Part shown: positions 1-4,481 of the stretch, piece by piece
Layout of the letters: every line of letters starts with the position of its first letter
How positions within the stretch are numbered: the stretch's first letter is position 1
From: RGIG8775 sp045537235
GTDB taxonomy: Bacteria; Bacillota; Clostridia; Oscillospirales; CAG-272
Direction: 5' to 3'
Assembly (NCBI GenBank): GCA_045537235.1
Contig: JAZSPB010000091.1
Coordinates: 1-6,871, forward strand
Length of the DNA: 6,871 nt
The notes under the pieces: generated by a model
Databases searched by the model: none
What the model was told of the DNA's origin: nothing
What the model saw: only the letters and a program-made list of their open reading frames with translations
Translations under genes and position numbers: made by a program

Positions 1-138
1 AGGGAGGCGAAAAATAGTAGCCACATCTGTGGCGGTAGGGCGAGTTTGCAAGTGTCAAATGTTTCGGTGGGCTTTCAGCCCAGCCAGTAACATGCCCTTA
101 TAGGGCTGAGCAAGCCACCGGCTTAGCCGGTGGTTATG
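1..138 (+). mobile_element. Putative right end / omega-RNA scaffold of an IS200/IS605 (tnpB-type) element, partial
   Basis: This stretch is a chain of compact hairpins: CCACA/TGTGG (21-25/28-32), TGGGCT/AGCCCA (68-73/77-82), GCCCT/AGGGC (94-98/102-106), and a strong last stem CCACCGGC/GCCGGTGG (115-122/126-133) with a TTA loop, followed by TTATGAC. A run of short stems ending in one GC-rich subterminal hairpin is typical of IS200/IS605 right ends, where the same DNA encodes the TnpB guide-RNA scaffold and the guide is read from the flank. The transposase body would lie to the left, outside the window. Frame 1 stays open to a stop at 88-90 and could be a protein tail, but I cannot identify it. 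The IS assignment rests on structure and memory of such ends, not on a visible transposase. Another structured RNA or a REP-like element would also fit. Confidence 0.45.
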
Positions 139-139
139 A

Positions 140-225
140 CTACCTCTTACCTATTCACTCTTACCTCAAATGGCAGGATTTTTTGGGAAGTAATAAGTAA
201 AAAGTAAGAGGTAATAAGTAAGGTA
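140..225. repeat. GTAATAAGTAA-type repeat, imperfect inverted arms
   Basis: An 11-bp direct repeat GTAATAAGTAA occurs at 190-200 and 211-221, exactly 21 bp apart. The pyrimidine-rich segment 140-167 (CTACCTCTTACCTATTCACT and onward) is roughly the reverse complement of 187-225, so the two can form an imperfect hairpin around 168-186. From memory, repeats of this kind often sit beside four-helix-bundle (IVP family) genes in anaerobe genomes, which matches the gene at 324. The putative IS end stops exactly where the left arm begins. Confidence 0.55.
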
Positions 226-257
226 GCTTTTCGCTTGTGGCGAAAAGCATTTTTATT
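226..257 (+). terminator. Rho-independent terminator
   Basis: A perfect 9-bp stem GCTTTTCGC/GCGAAAAGC (226-234/240-248) with a 5-nt loop is followed by ATTTTTATT. It would stop transcription coming from the element on the left before it reaches the promoter at 265-293. The GC content of the stem is modest. Confidence 0.6.
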
Positions 258-264
258 ATAAAGG

Positions 265-293
265 TTGAAGAGCAAGAGGTTTTGTGATATAAT
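265..293 (+). promoter_or_regulatory. Sigma-A promoter of the four-helix-bundle gene
   Basis: The -35 box is TTGAAG (265-270) and the -10 box is TATAAT (288-293), with a 17-bp spacer and an extended -10 TG at 285-286. Transcription should start near 300, giving a leader of about 24 nt with the ribosome binding site AGGCGG at 311-316. Confidence 0.75.
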
Positions 294-323
294 TAAATCA
301 TCAAAAAGAAAGGCGGTAAGGTT

Positions 324-674
324 ATGGCAGATAGTCCTTTGATTACGAAATCCAAAGAATTTGCTTTGCAGATCATCAAAGTTTGTAACTATGTTAAGCA
401 AAGCAAGAAGGAAAGTGTACTTACGAATCAGCTGATTCGTAGTGGAACAAGTGTAGGTGCAAACATTCGTGAAGCATTTTACGGACACGGAACCGCGGAT
501 TTTATTGCCAAATTACAGATTGCCTTAAAAGAATGCTCTGAAAGTGAGTATTGGTTAGAGCTTTTGATTGAAAGCGGGTATTATGATAATAGAGATATTC
601 TTGATAAATGTATTGAGGTTAAGAAGCTACTTATTACTTCAATAAATACAGCAAAAAGTAAATTGAACAAATAA
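324..674 (+). CDS. Four-helix-bundle protein (23S rRNA intervening-sequence / IVP family, TIGR02436-like)
   Basis: This 116-aa protein is an almost entirely helical member of the family first seen as reading frames inside intervening sequences of 23S rRNA genes; relatives include the Avd accessory protein of diversity-generating retroelements. Free-standing members such as this one have no settled function. The family signatures are QLIRSGTSVGANIREA (residues 36-51) and the block at 62-81 with LQIALKE followed by SEYWLELL. Length is normal for the family, so the gene looks intact. ATG 324 follows AGGCGG with a 7-nt spacer. There is no reverse transcriptase or variable repeat nearby, so a retroelement role is not supported. 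A second, truncated relative lies at 1137-1280. The hairpin at 701-749 probably terminates this gene. Confidence 0.9.
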   Translation: MADSPLITKSKEFALQIIKVCNYVKQSKKESVLTNQLIRSGTSVGANIREAFYGHGTADFIAKLQIALKECSESEYWLELLIESGYYDNRDILDKCIEVKKLLITSINTAKSKLNK

Positions 675-690
675 TTTTCTAATATTAATC

Positions 691-718
691 TGGACTTATG
701 ACTTCCTTTCGGTATAAT
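691..718 (+). promoter_or_regulatory. Candidate promoter of the 751-975 gene
   Basis: TGGACT (691-696), a 16-bp spacer and a perfect TATAAT (713-718) form a plausible sigma-A promoter with a start near 725. The -10 box begins at the last base of the left arm of the inverted repeat 701-744. A transcript from here would lack that arm, leaving the ribosome binding site in the right arm unpaired. The -35 match is weak. Confidence 0.5.
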
Positions 719-749
719 GGTGTTTACCAAAACCGAAAGGAAGTTTTTA
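701..749 (+). terminator. Terminator-like 13-bp inverted repeat covering the next gene's ribosome binding site
   Basis: The perfect arms ACTTCCTTTCGGT (701-713) and ACCGAAAGGAAGT (732-744) enclose an 18-nt loop and are followed by a short T run. In read-through RNA from the four-helix-bundle gene this would act as an intrinsic terminator. The right arm also contains AAAGGAAG (737-743 region), the ribosome binding site for ATG 751, so any read-through RNA would have that site paired. Confidence 0.65.
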
Positions 750-750
750 T

Positions 751-975
751 ATGGAATATGAACTCAAATATTATTACCGAGTAAAATATGCCCTCGTCTG
801 TGTGCGGCAAAGCTTTCTCAAAGATCCGCCGAAGGACGATTATGAAGAATACGCCCGAAAGGTGATCGGTCGCGCGTATTTTATCATTCTGAATAAAATC
901 GACGAGCTTGACGGCACGAATGAAAGGCTATTGAAATATTACAAAGAGAATATTGAAAAAGATTCCAAAGTGTAA
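751..975 (+). CDS. Small charged protein of unknown function (74 aa)
   Basis: I do not recognise this gene. The 74-aa product is rich in Tyr, Lys, Glu and Asp, with no signal peptide or membrane segment. It looks mostly helical (for example YEEYARKVIGRAYFIILNK in the middle, with a DPPKDDYEEY patch before it). It starts at ATG 751, eight bases after the AGGAAG that forms part of the hairpin 701-744. The next reading frame starts 27 bp after its stop. The small size, acidic and aromatic content and position among orphan genes would fit an immunity-like or regulatory protein, but nothing in the sequence proves this. Confidence 0.65.
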   Translation: MEYELKYYYRVKYALVCVRQSFLKDPPKDDYEEYARKVIGRAYFIILNKIDELDGTNERLLKYYKENIEKDSKV

Positions 976-981
976 TATAAT
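953..981 (+). promoter_or_regulatory. Weak candidate promoter before the 1003 gene
   Basis: TTGAAA (953-958), a 17-bp spacer and TATAAT (976-981) match the consensus well. However, the -35 lies inside the end of the preceding gene and the predicted start (about 988) would leave a leader of only about 15 nt beginning at the ribosome binding site. It may be fortuitous in AT-rich DNA. Confidence 0.35.
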
Positions 982-1002
982 ATTTTGGAAGGGAGTGATA
1001 GC

Positions 1003-1230
1003 ATGGCTATTTGGTATGAAGTTGAACATTCAGAAAAGGGTATTCATAATTTTATGGACTGTAATTGGCACTTTCACGATTTCAAAATCGAACGGGTTAA
1101 CTATCTACCCGATAGTTACACTGCGGAACTTTTCTTACAGGGTACTGGCTTGAACTTGCATACAGAACAAATTATATTGATGAAAAACAATATAAAATTC
1201 TGTCCGATAAATGCGCCACATTTCGCGTGA
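1003..1230 (+). pseudogene. 3'-truncated unknown gene with a foreign, out-of-frame tail
   Basis: Translation would start at ATG 1003, seven bases after GGAAGGGAG (987-995), and give 75 aa. The first 46 residues (beginning MAIWYEVEHSEKGIHNF, with WHFHDF at 22-27) have the look of a conserved small cytoplasmic protein that, from memory, is normally well over 100 aa in Clostridia. From codon 47 (base 1141) the sequence is low-quality and ends at 1230. In another frame the same DNA clearly encodes the C-terminus of a four-helix-bundle protein. The native 3' half has therefore been lost and replaced, and the tail after Q46 is out-of-frame translation. The function of the parent family is not known to me. 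An expressed short chimera cannot be excluded. Confidence 0.6.
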
Positions 1231-1280
1231 TGCTTGTTTCCTCTTGCAGAACAGCAAAAGCGAATATTGATAACAAATAA
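1137..1280 (+). pseudogene. C-terminal remnant of a second four-helix-bundle (IVP family) gene
   Basis: Reading with codons starting at 1137 gives TGYWLELAYRTNYIDEK, then KILSDKC, then TAKANIDNK and a stop TAA at 1278-1280. This aligns along its length with the C-terminus of the intact gene at 324-674: YWLEL matches YWLEL, ILSDKC matches ILDKC, and TAKAN matches TAKSK. Upstream in this frame a TAG at 1113-1115 and unrelated residues show that homology begins at about 1137-1143. There is no start codon or ribosome binding site for it. It corresponds to the last 40% of the family and overlaps the foreign tail of the 1003 frame, so one recombination junction near 1140 explains both. It cannot encode a folded bundle alone. 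Confidence 0.8.
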
Positions 1281-1299
1281 TTTTAAAGGAGGAATACAA

Positions 1300-1677
1300 A
1301 TGCTTGAAAAGCTTGCCCAAAAACGAAAACCAATTGCAATTATATATGGAGCGGTCGTACTTGCACTATTGTTACTTGAAATTATCTTTGGAAATCCCGA
1401 TGAAAAAATCACCATTATTGTGGTAACAGTAATAGGATTACCGCTTTTCTATTTTGGAATCAAATTCGGGTTCAAAATTGTAAGAATTAACGCATCACCG
1501 AAAATTATGCGTTTTGGTTCGTGGTTTTTCTTGATTGTTAGTGTAATTGGAATTGTTGTGAGTGTGCCGAACTATATTCGTTATTTTCCAAACGGTTTTT
1601 CTCCCCTTGTTTCCTGCGTTATGGGAGTATGGCTTGGAATTTTAACAGATGTGGAAAAGCATATTAAAGATAAATAA
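1300..1677 (+). CDS. Small integral membrane protein of unknown function (125 aa)
   Basis: The start is ATG 1300, seven bases after a strong AAAGGAGG (1285-1292). A longer in-frame extension to 1234 has no comparable site. The 125-aa product is hydrophobic, with four likely membrane helices at about residues 12-30, 37-54, 72-90 and 100-116. Basic residues cluster before the first helix (KRKP, 8-11) and between the second and third (K55-R71). Short polar ends (a basic N-terminus and TDVEKHIKDK at the C-terminus) suggest both termini are cytoplasmic. I do not recognise a family. It begins 20 bp after the four-helix remnant and has no clear promoter of its own, so it is probably transcribed with the genes upstream. 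A terminator follows at 1711-1747. Confidence 0.75.
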   Translation: MLEKLAQKRKPIAIIYGAVVLALLLLEIIFGNPDEKITIIVVTVIGLPLFYFGIKFGFKIVRINASPKIMRFGSWFFLIVSVIGIVVSVPNYIRYFPNGFSPLVSCVMGVWLGILTDVEKHIKDK

Positions 1678-1710
1678 CTTGTCATCTTTTTTGTCAATAC
1701 GCCTCCAACC

Positions 1711-1747
1711 AAAAACGCACTTTTGTCTACCGAAAAGGTGCGTTTTT
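1711..1747 (+). terminator. Rho-independent terminator
   Basis: The stem AAAAACGCAC/GTGCGTTTTT (1711-1720/1738-1747) can be extended by TTTT/AAAA (1721-1724/1733-1736) past one bulged G. It ends in a T6 tract. It closes the transcript carrying the 1300-1677 membrane protein gene. The A-rich left arm also allows it to work on the other strand. Confidence 0.8.
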
Positions 1748-1750
1748 TGA

Positions 1751-1900
1751 ATGATGTTTGCCTTCGGCAAAGGATGACGGCTCCGCCTAATGATGTTCGC
1801 TTCGCGAATGATGCGTGGCTTCTTCGCATTTTATGGCAAACATCGCATCATTGCTTCACAAAGTGGAGCAACACATGTTTGTGAAGTGAATGTATCATAT
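1751..1900. repeat. Array of small hairpins spaced by ATGATG-like motifs
   Basis: ATGATG (1751-1756) is followed by the hairpin TTTGCC-TTC-GGCAAA (1757-1771). GGATGA is followed by GGC-TCC-GCC (1779-1787). ATGATG (1790-1795) is followed by TTCGC-TTC-GCGAA (1796-1808). TGATG is then followed by a looser stem ATGCG/CGCAT (1811-1815/1825-1829). The segment GGCAAACATCGCATCAT (1835-1851) is close to the reverse complement of the array's opening ATGATGTTTGCC, so the whole block can also fold end to end. A longer perfect hairpin CTTCACAAA/TTTGTGAAG (1854-1862/1878-1886) follows. There is no reading frame, so this is a non-coding repeat cluster. Bases 1678-1974 hold only this block, the terminator and the promoter. 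Confidence 0.65.
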
Positions 1901-1920
1901 CGCCAAAGGTGAGACATCCT

Positions 1921-1949
1921 TTGACAACCGTATGATTTTATGATATAAT
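1921..1949 (+). promoter_or_regulatory. Perfect consensus sigma-A promoter
   Basis: TTGACA (1921-1926), exactly 17 bp, then TATAAT (1944-1949) with an extended -10 TG at 1941-1942. Every consensus position matches. The predicted start near 1956 gives a leader of about 19 nt with AAAGGCGGT (1958-1966) as the ribosome binding site for ATG 1975. Confidence 0.85.
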
Positions 1950-1974
1950 AACAAAGGAAAGGCGGTGTTCTTAT

Positions 1975-2448
1975 ATGGATTTTTTTCATTGCGACAAGGA
2001 TGAAAAGCATCTCTCGCTACATGATTGCATTGCAGAACACGCATATTTTAAAAACGGAAAATTAGGTTTCGAGTTTAGTGACGGTTTTTGGATTGCGCCT
2101 AATCATCCGGACAGTAATCTTTCAAATGTTGTAAAGACGGATTTTTCCAAGGTGGAGTTTACCTTGGAAGACGGTGAGGATTATGACGTTACTGTATATG
2201 TTTTTGAGAAAACCTTCTTCAAAAAAGTAATCCGAATCGAATGGACGATTCAAAAATTGTTGAATAAAATCAATAGCGGCAAGTGTCGTCTTGAATTCTT
2301 GTACCAATATATTGATGGGGATTCCAGAATTGTTGAGTGCGAGCTGAAGTTGGACAAAAAACCATATCGCCACGAATGTATTATGAAAATCTCTGCAACG
2401 GAAGTCAGTTATTATTGGAACAATTTGTGTGAAGATAGATCTTGGTGA
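1975..2448 (+). CDS. Cytoplasmic protein of unknown function (157 aa), orphan immunity-like
   Basis: The 157-aa product has no signal peptide or membrane segment and is rich in aromatic and acidic residues. It starts MDFFHCDKDEKHLSLHDC, continues with alternating beta-type stretches (KLGFEFSDGFWI; YDVTVYVFEKTFF), and ends in a mixed region with ECELKLDKKPYRHEC and VSYYWNNLCEDRSW. I recall similar stand-alone proteins in Clostridia but cannot name a domain. ATG 1975 is eight bases after AAAGGCGGT. It forms a single-gene unit: a perfect consensus promoter lies just upstream and the next gene has its own promoter. Size, acidity and strong solo expression resemble orphan immunity proteins of polymorphic-toxin loci, but no toxin gene is in the window, so that role is only a guess. 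No clear terminator is seen at 2449-2520. Confidence 0.75.
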   Translation: MDFFHCDKDEKHLSLHDCIAEHAYFKNGKLGFEFSDGFWIAPNHPDSNLSNVVKTDFSKVEFTLEDGEDYDVTVYVFEKTFFKKVIRIEWTIQKLLNKINSGKCRLEFLYQYIDGDSRIVECELKLDKKPYRHECIMKISATEVSYYWNNLCEDRSW

Positions 2449-2523
2449 ATTTGGTTATGTGGTTTGGCTTTCAAGTTTAATCTGCTGTTTTCAAAATTAA
2501 ATTGTCCTTTTATCACGTTTAAG

Positions 2524-2552
2524 TTGAAAAAAGACGAAATTTGTGGTAAAAT
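2524..2552 (+). promoter_or_regulatory. Promoter of the sigma factor operon
   Basis: TTGAAA (2524-2529), 17 bp, TAAAAT (2547-2552), with TG at 2544-2545 giving the extended -10 TGGTAAAAT. The same nine-base extended -10 occurs in the recG promoter. It is a vegetative-type promoter, so the operon does not appear to depend solely on its own sigma factor. Confidence 0.7.
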
Positions 2553-2602
2553 ATAGTTTGTGACATCAATTGCAGATTGAACATCAAAGGGAGGATTTGA
2601 TT

Positions 2603-3169
2603 TTGTTAGGCTTTTTGTTGTCCATATCCGATGAGAGCAATCATGATCGGATTGAGTATATTTATGCTACATACAGCAATGATATGCTCCGTTATGCAAA
2701 ATATAAGTTGAAAAATCGTGGCGTGAGCAACTATGAATTGGATGCCGAGGACGTGGTACAAAATTCCTTTTTGAGGATCATACGTTATATCGACAGAATC
2801 AGTAGAAAGGCAAGTGGTAAAGAATTGCGAACCTACCTTTTCTCGATCGTTTCCCGTGAGGTGGACAAATTGTTGAAGGATCAAGTCTTATTTGACAGTT
2901 TTGATGTCTATTCGGATGTGATTGAGGACGGCGATTTTTGGGAGACCTTGCGCATTGAAAAACGGTATGACGATGTGGTGAAGAAGATCAAGAAAATGGA
3001 TGATCGGTATAGCATGACCTTGCTTTTTTACTACTGTAACGAAATGAGTGTGAAGGAGATCGCCACCATGATGGGGCTTTCCGATAAGACGGTATACACC
3101 AGATTGTCAAGAGGTATGAGATTGTTGAAGGATTCGTTTAAGTCGGAGGAGAAGAAATGTACCGTGTAG
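2603..3169 (+). CDS. RNA polymerase sigma-70 family factor, ECF-like
   Basis: This 188-aa protein has the two-domain layout of an ECF sigma factor, which replaces the vegetative sigma on RNA polymerase and directs it to a dedicated promoter set. Region 2 is at about residues 17-93 (YATYSNDMLRYAKYKL, then LDAEDVVQNSFLRIIRYI and the TYLFSIVSREVDKLL helix). Region 4 is at about 125-178, with the helix-turn-helix SVKEIATMMGLSDKTVYTRL (149-168) that would read the -35 element. The TTG at 2603 is chosen because it lies eight bases after AAAGGGAGG (2586-2594). The in-frame TTG at 2597 is too close to that site, and the one at 2570 lies upstream of it. The stop overlaps the start of the next gene by 13 bases, implying coupled translation with its partner. 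Its target promoters cannot be told from the window. Confidence 0.87.
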   Translation: MLGFLLSISDESNHDRIEYIYATYSNDMLRYAKYKLKNRGVSNYELDAEDVVQNSFLRIIRYIDRISRKASGKELRTYLFSIVSREVDKLLKDQVLFDSFDVYSDVIEDGDFWETLRIEKRYDDVVKKIKKMDDRYSMTLLFYYCNEMSVKEIATMMGLSDKTVYTRLSRGMRLLKDSFKSEEKKCTV

Positions 3170-3861
3170 AGCGAGAATTGTTCAAGAAAGCGATTCTGGA
3201 GGCTATGATCCAAAAACACGACGAAGAGCTTGATGCGTGTGATGAAGACAGTAGTTGTTCTGCGGCATACCGTCAGAAAATGAGTGTTCTTCTCGGAAGG
3301 AGAGCGGAAGAAAGAAAACAAAAGTCTTCAAGGACAAAGAAACGAACAATGATTGCTATCTTGGCGGCAGTGCTGTTGCTTGTCGGTTGCACGGCGTTTG
3401 TTTACAGAGAAAAAATCAAAAATTTTGTTTTGGATTTTTATGAGCAATTTATAGTGGTTACGGTGGATAATGACGAAACGGGCGAGGAGACTTTGGCACC
3501 ACAGGATAAGCCAAAAAAGATAACCGAGTTCTATGCGTTGTCCTATGTACCCGAAGGATATGTTTTGGCAGACCGGCTGTGTGTTTCCTCTATCAATTTG
3601 TGCCAGTGGAAAAATGAAAGTGGGGATATTTTCACCTTTGAGCAAACACTTTTGGACAGAACATCATTCATATTGGATGCCGAAAGCGGCGATTCTACGT
3701 TGCTGAATATTGTCGGCTTTGATGTTTATTACCGAAGCCTCGGTTCCCATTGCTATCTTTGGAACGATGGGAAATACTGTATGACAATCAGAACAACAGA
3801 CCCCCTGTCCGAAGAAACACTGGCAAAGGTTATAGAGGGCATCACGGAAAAGGAAGACTGA
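3157..3861 (+). CDS. Single-pass membrane protein with DUF4367-type outer domain, probable anti-sigma partner
   Basis: This 234-aa protein has three parts: a charged cytoplasmic N-terminus (1-63) with basic residues at 48-63, one membrane helix (64-82, TMIAILAAVLLLVGC), and an outer domain whose ITEFYALSYVPEGYVL (122-137) and later FEQT and MTIRTTDPLSEET segments match the DUF4367 pattern. In Clostridia such proteins usually follow an ECF sigma gene and are thought to hold it at the membrane. The 13-bp overlap with the sigma gene and the GGAGGAG (3145-3151) placed inside it support a joint unit. No zinc-binding HxxxCxxC motif of ZAS anti-sigma factors is present, so the inhibitory contact must differ. 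LVGC (75-78) resembles a lipobox but lies too far from the N-terminus. Four outer cysteines (142, 149, 199, 208) could form disulfides. Confidence 0.8.
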   Translation: MYRVERELFKKAILEAMIQKHDEELDACDEDSSCSAAYRQKMSVLLGRRAEERKQKSSRTKKRTMIAILAAVLLLVGCTAFVYREKIKNFVLDFYEQFIVVTVDNDETGEETLAPQDKPKKITEFYALSYVPEGYVLADRLCVSSINLCQWKNESGDIFTFEQTLLDRTSFILDAESGDSTLLNIVGFDVYYRSLGSHCYLWNDGKYCMTIRTTDPLSEETLAKVIEGITEKED

Positions 3862-3940
3862 ACGGTTTTTCGTCGCTAAATTTCTCCCACTGAAGGCTGT
3901 GCAAATATCCAACTAAAAAACTGAAAAAATTTCAAAAATA

Positions 3941-3992
3941 AAAAACCTCCCAATGATTCAAACTAACAGTAGAATCCATTTGGAGGTTTTTT
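3941..3992 (+). terminator. Terminator hairpin overlapping the ribosome binding site of the 3993 gene
   Basis: AAAAACCTCC (3941-3950) pairs perfectly with GGAGGTTTTT (3982-3991), with an inner GATTC/GAATC stem (3955-3959/3972-3976) and a T6 run. It lies 80 bp after the anti-sigma-like gene and probably ends that operon. Because of the A-rich left side it would also work on the - strand. The right arm contains TGGAGG (3981-3986), the ribosome binding site of ATG 3993. Confidence 0.75.
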
Positions 3993-4259
3993 ATGAAAAT
4001 GAATTTGTGCTGCGTAAAAACGCTGTGGAATAAACTTTGTTGCACCTTTAACACCATGGATCGCCCCATTATCCGTAAGCGCATTGATGCCGAGATGGGC
4101 ATATATAGCGACAGAAAGGCAAGCAAGCCCGTCGTTGGTATTGATATTGACGGCGAGTGGACATATAAGTTGTCCTGCGTGCTCAAGATAATGGCAGCGG
4201 TTTTGTTTATGATGTGGCTTTGGTGCCGCCTTTCCCGATGGGTGCATAAAATTTTTTGA
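3993..4259 (+). CDS. Small Cys-containing membrane protein of unknown function (88 aa)
   Basis: ATG 3993 follows TGGAGG with a 6-nt spacer, and a dedicated terminator follows the stop, so I regard this as a real gene. The 88-aa product begins with a basic, cysteine-bearing segment (CC at 6-7 and 16-17), has a polar centre (RPIIRKRIDAEMGIYSD, then GIDIDGEWTYKL) and ends with one membrane helix at about 61-80 (SCVLKIMAAVLFMMWLWCRL) and a short basic tail. This is the layout of a tail-anchored protein, with most of the chain in the cytoplasm. I do not recognise a family. No clear promoter is visible between 3862 and 3992, and its ribosome binding site is paired in the hairpin 3941-3991 if the transcript comes from the upstream operon. 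Confidence 0.65.
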   Translation: MKMNLCCVKTLWNKLCCTFNTMDRPIIRKRIDAEMGIYSDRKASKPVVGIDIDGEWTYKLSCVLKIMAAVLFMMWLWCRLSRWVHKIF

Positions 4260-4264
4260 TGAAG

Positions 4265-4311
4265 CACCTATAGGTGGGAATTTCACTTTTTAAAGAAAAT
4301 CCCCCTTTTTT
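4265..4311 (+). terminator. Rho-independent terminator of the 3993 gene
   Basis: GGTGGGAATTTC (4273-4284) pairs with GAAAATCCCCC (4295-4305), with one bulge and one mismatch, around ACTTTTTAAA, followed by T6 (4306-4311). It partly overlaps the 12-bp palindrome CACCTATAGGTG (4265-4276), which gives an alternative smaller fold. Confidence 0.65.
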
Positions 4312-4378
4312 GAAAGCACACAAAAATTTTGCCCCACGTCCTTGCCGAAGAAAGAAAAGAGAGCGAAAGCACTACACA

Positions 4379-4480
4379 ATGGCGTACCGCTATGTTTGCT
4401 CAAACTTCGGAAAGCGCGCAGGGCAAAAGTTTTTTGCGGAGCTTTTTTTCAAAAAAGCGACCTCCCGCGCCCGCAGGCGC
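4379..4480 (+). repeat. Intergenic repeat family, copy A (abuts recG stop)
   Basis: The core 4424-4480 (57 bp) carries T6, T7 and A6 tracts, a GCTTTTTT/AAAAAAGC stem and a terminal hairpin GCGCC-CGCA-GGCGC (4467-4480). It matches copy B (6683-6739, inverted) at 56 of 57 positions. Similarity continues more weakly upstream to about 4379. The frame from ATG 4379 to TGA 4487-4489 reads MAYRYVCSNFGKRAGQKF and then FAELFFKKATSRA, and related residues appear in copies B and C. The repeat ends two bases from the recG stop codon. In the recG direction it offers a hairpin followed ten bases later by T6, so it may serve as that gene's terminator. Bases 4312-4378 between the terminator and this repeat show nothing identifiable. 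Confidence 0.8.
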
Positions 4481-4481
4481 A

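Noticed and set aside
147..488. Open frame on the - strand across the start of the four-helix-bundle gene
   Set aside because: It runs antisense through the conserved four-helix signature and the promoter, with no ribosome binding site or recognisable content.
324..674. Accessory gene (avd) of a diversity-generating retroelement
   Set aside because: The protein family is related, but no reverse transcriptase, template repeat or variable repeat is present in the window.
751..1230. Toxin-antitoxin pair formed by the 751 and 1003 genes
   Set aside because: Size and spacing would fit, but neither product shows a known toxin or antitoxin fold, and the second gene is truncated by foreign sequence.
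1751..1890. CRISPR array
   Set aside because: The repeated ATGATG spacer is only six bases, the intervening units are self-complementary rather than unique spacers, and there are no cas genes.
3367..3396. Lipoprotein signal with lipobox LVGC in the 3157-3861 product
   Set aside because: The cysteine is at residue 78 behind a long charged cytoplasmic region, so it fits a membrane anchor rather than a type II signal peptide.
3963..4286. Open frame on the - strand opposite the 88-aa membrane protein gene
   Set aside because: It has no ribosome binding site or domain and ends inside a terminator hairpin. The + strand frame has a strong ribosome binding site and its own terminator.
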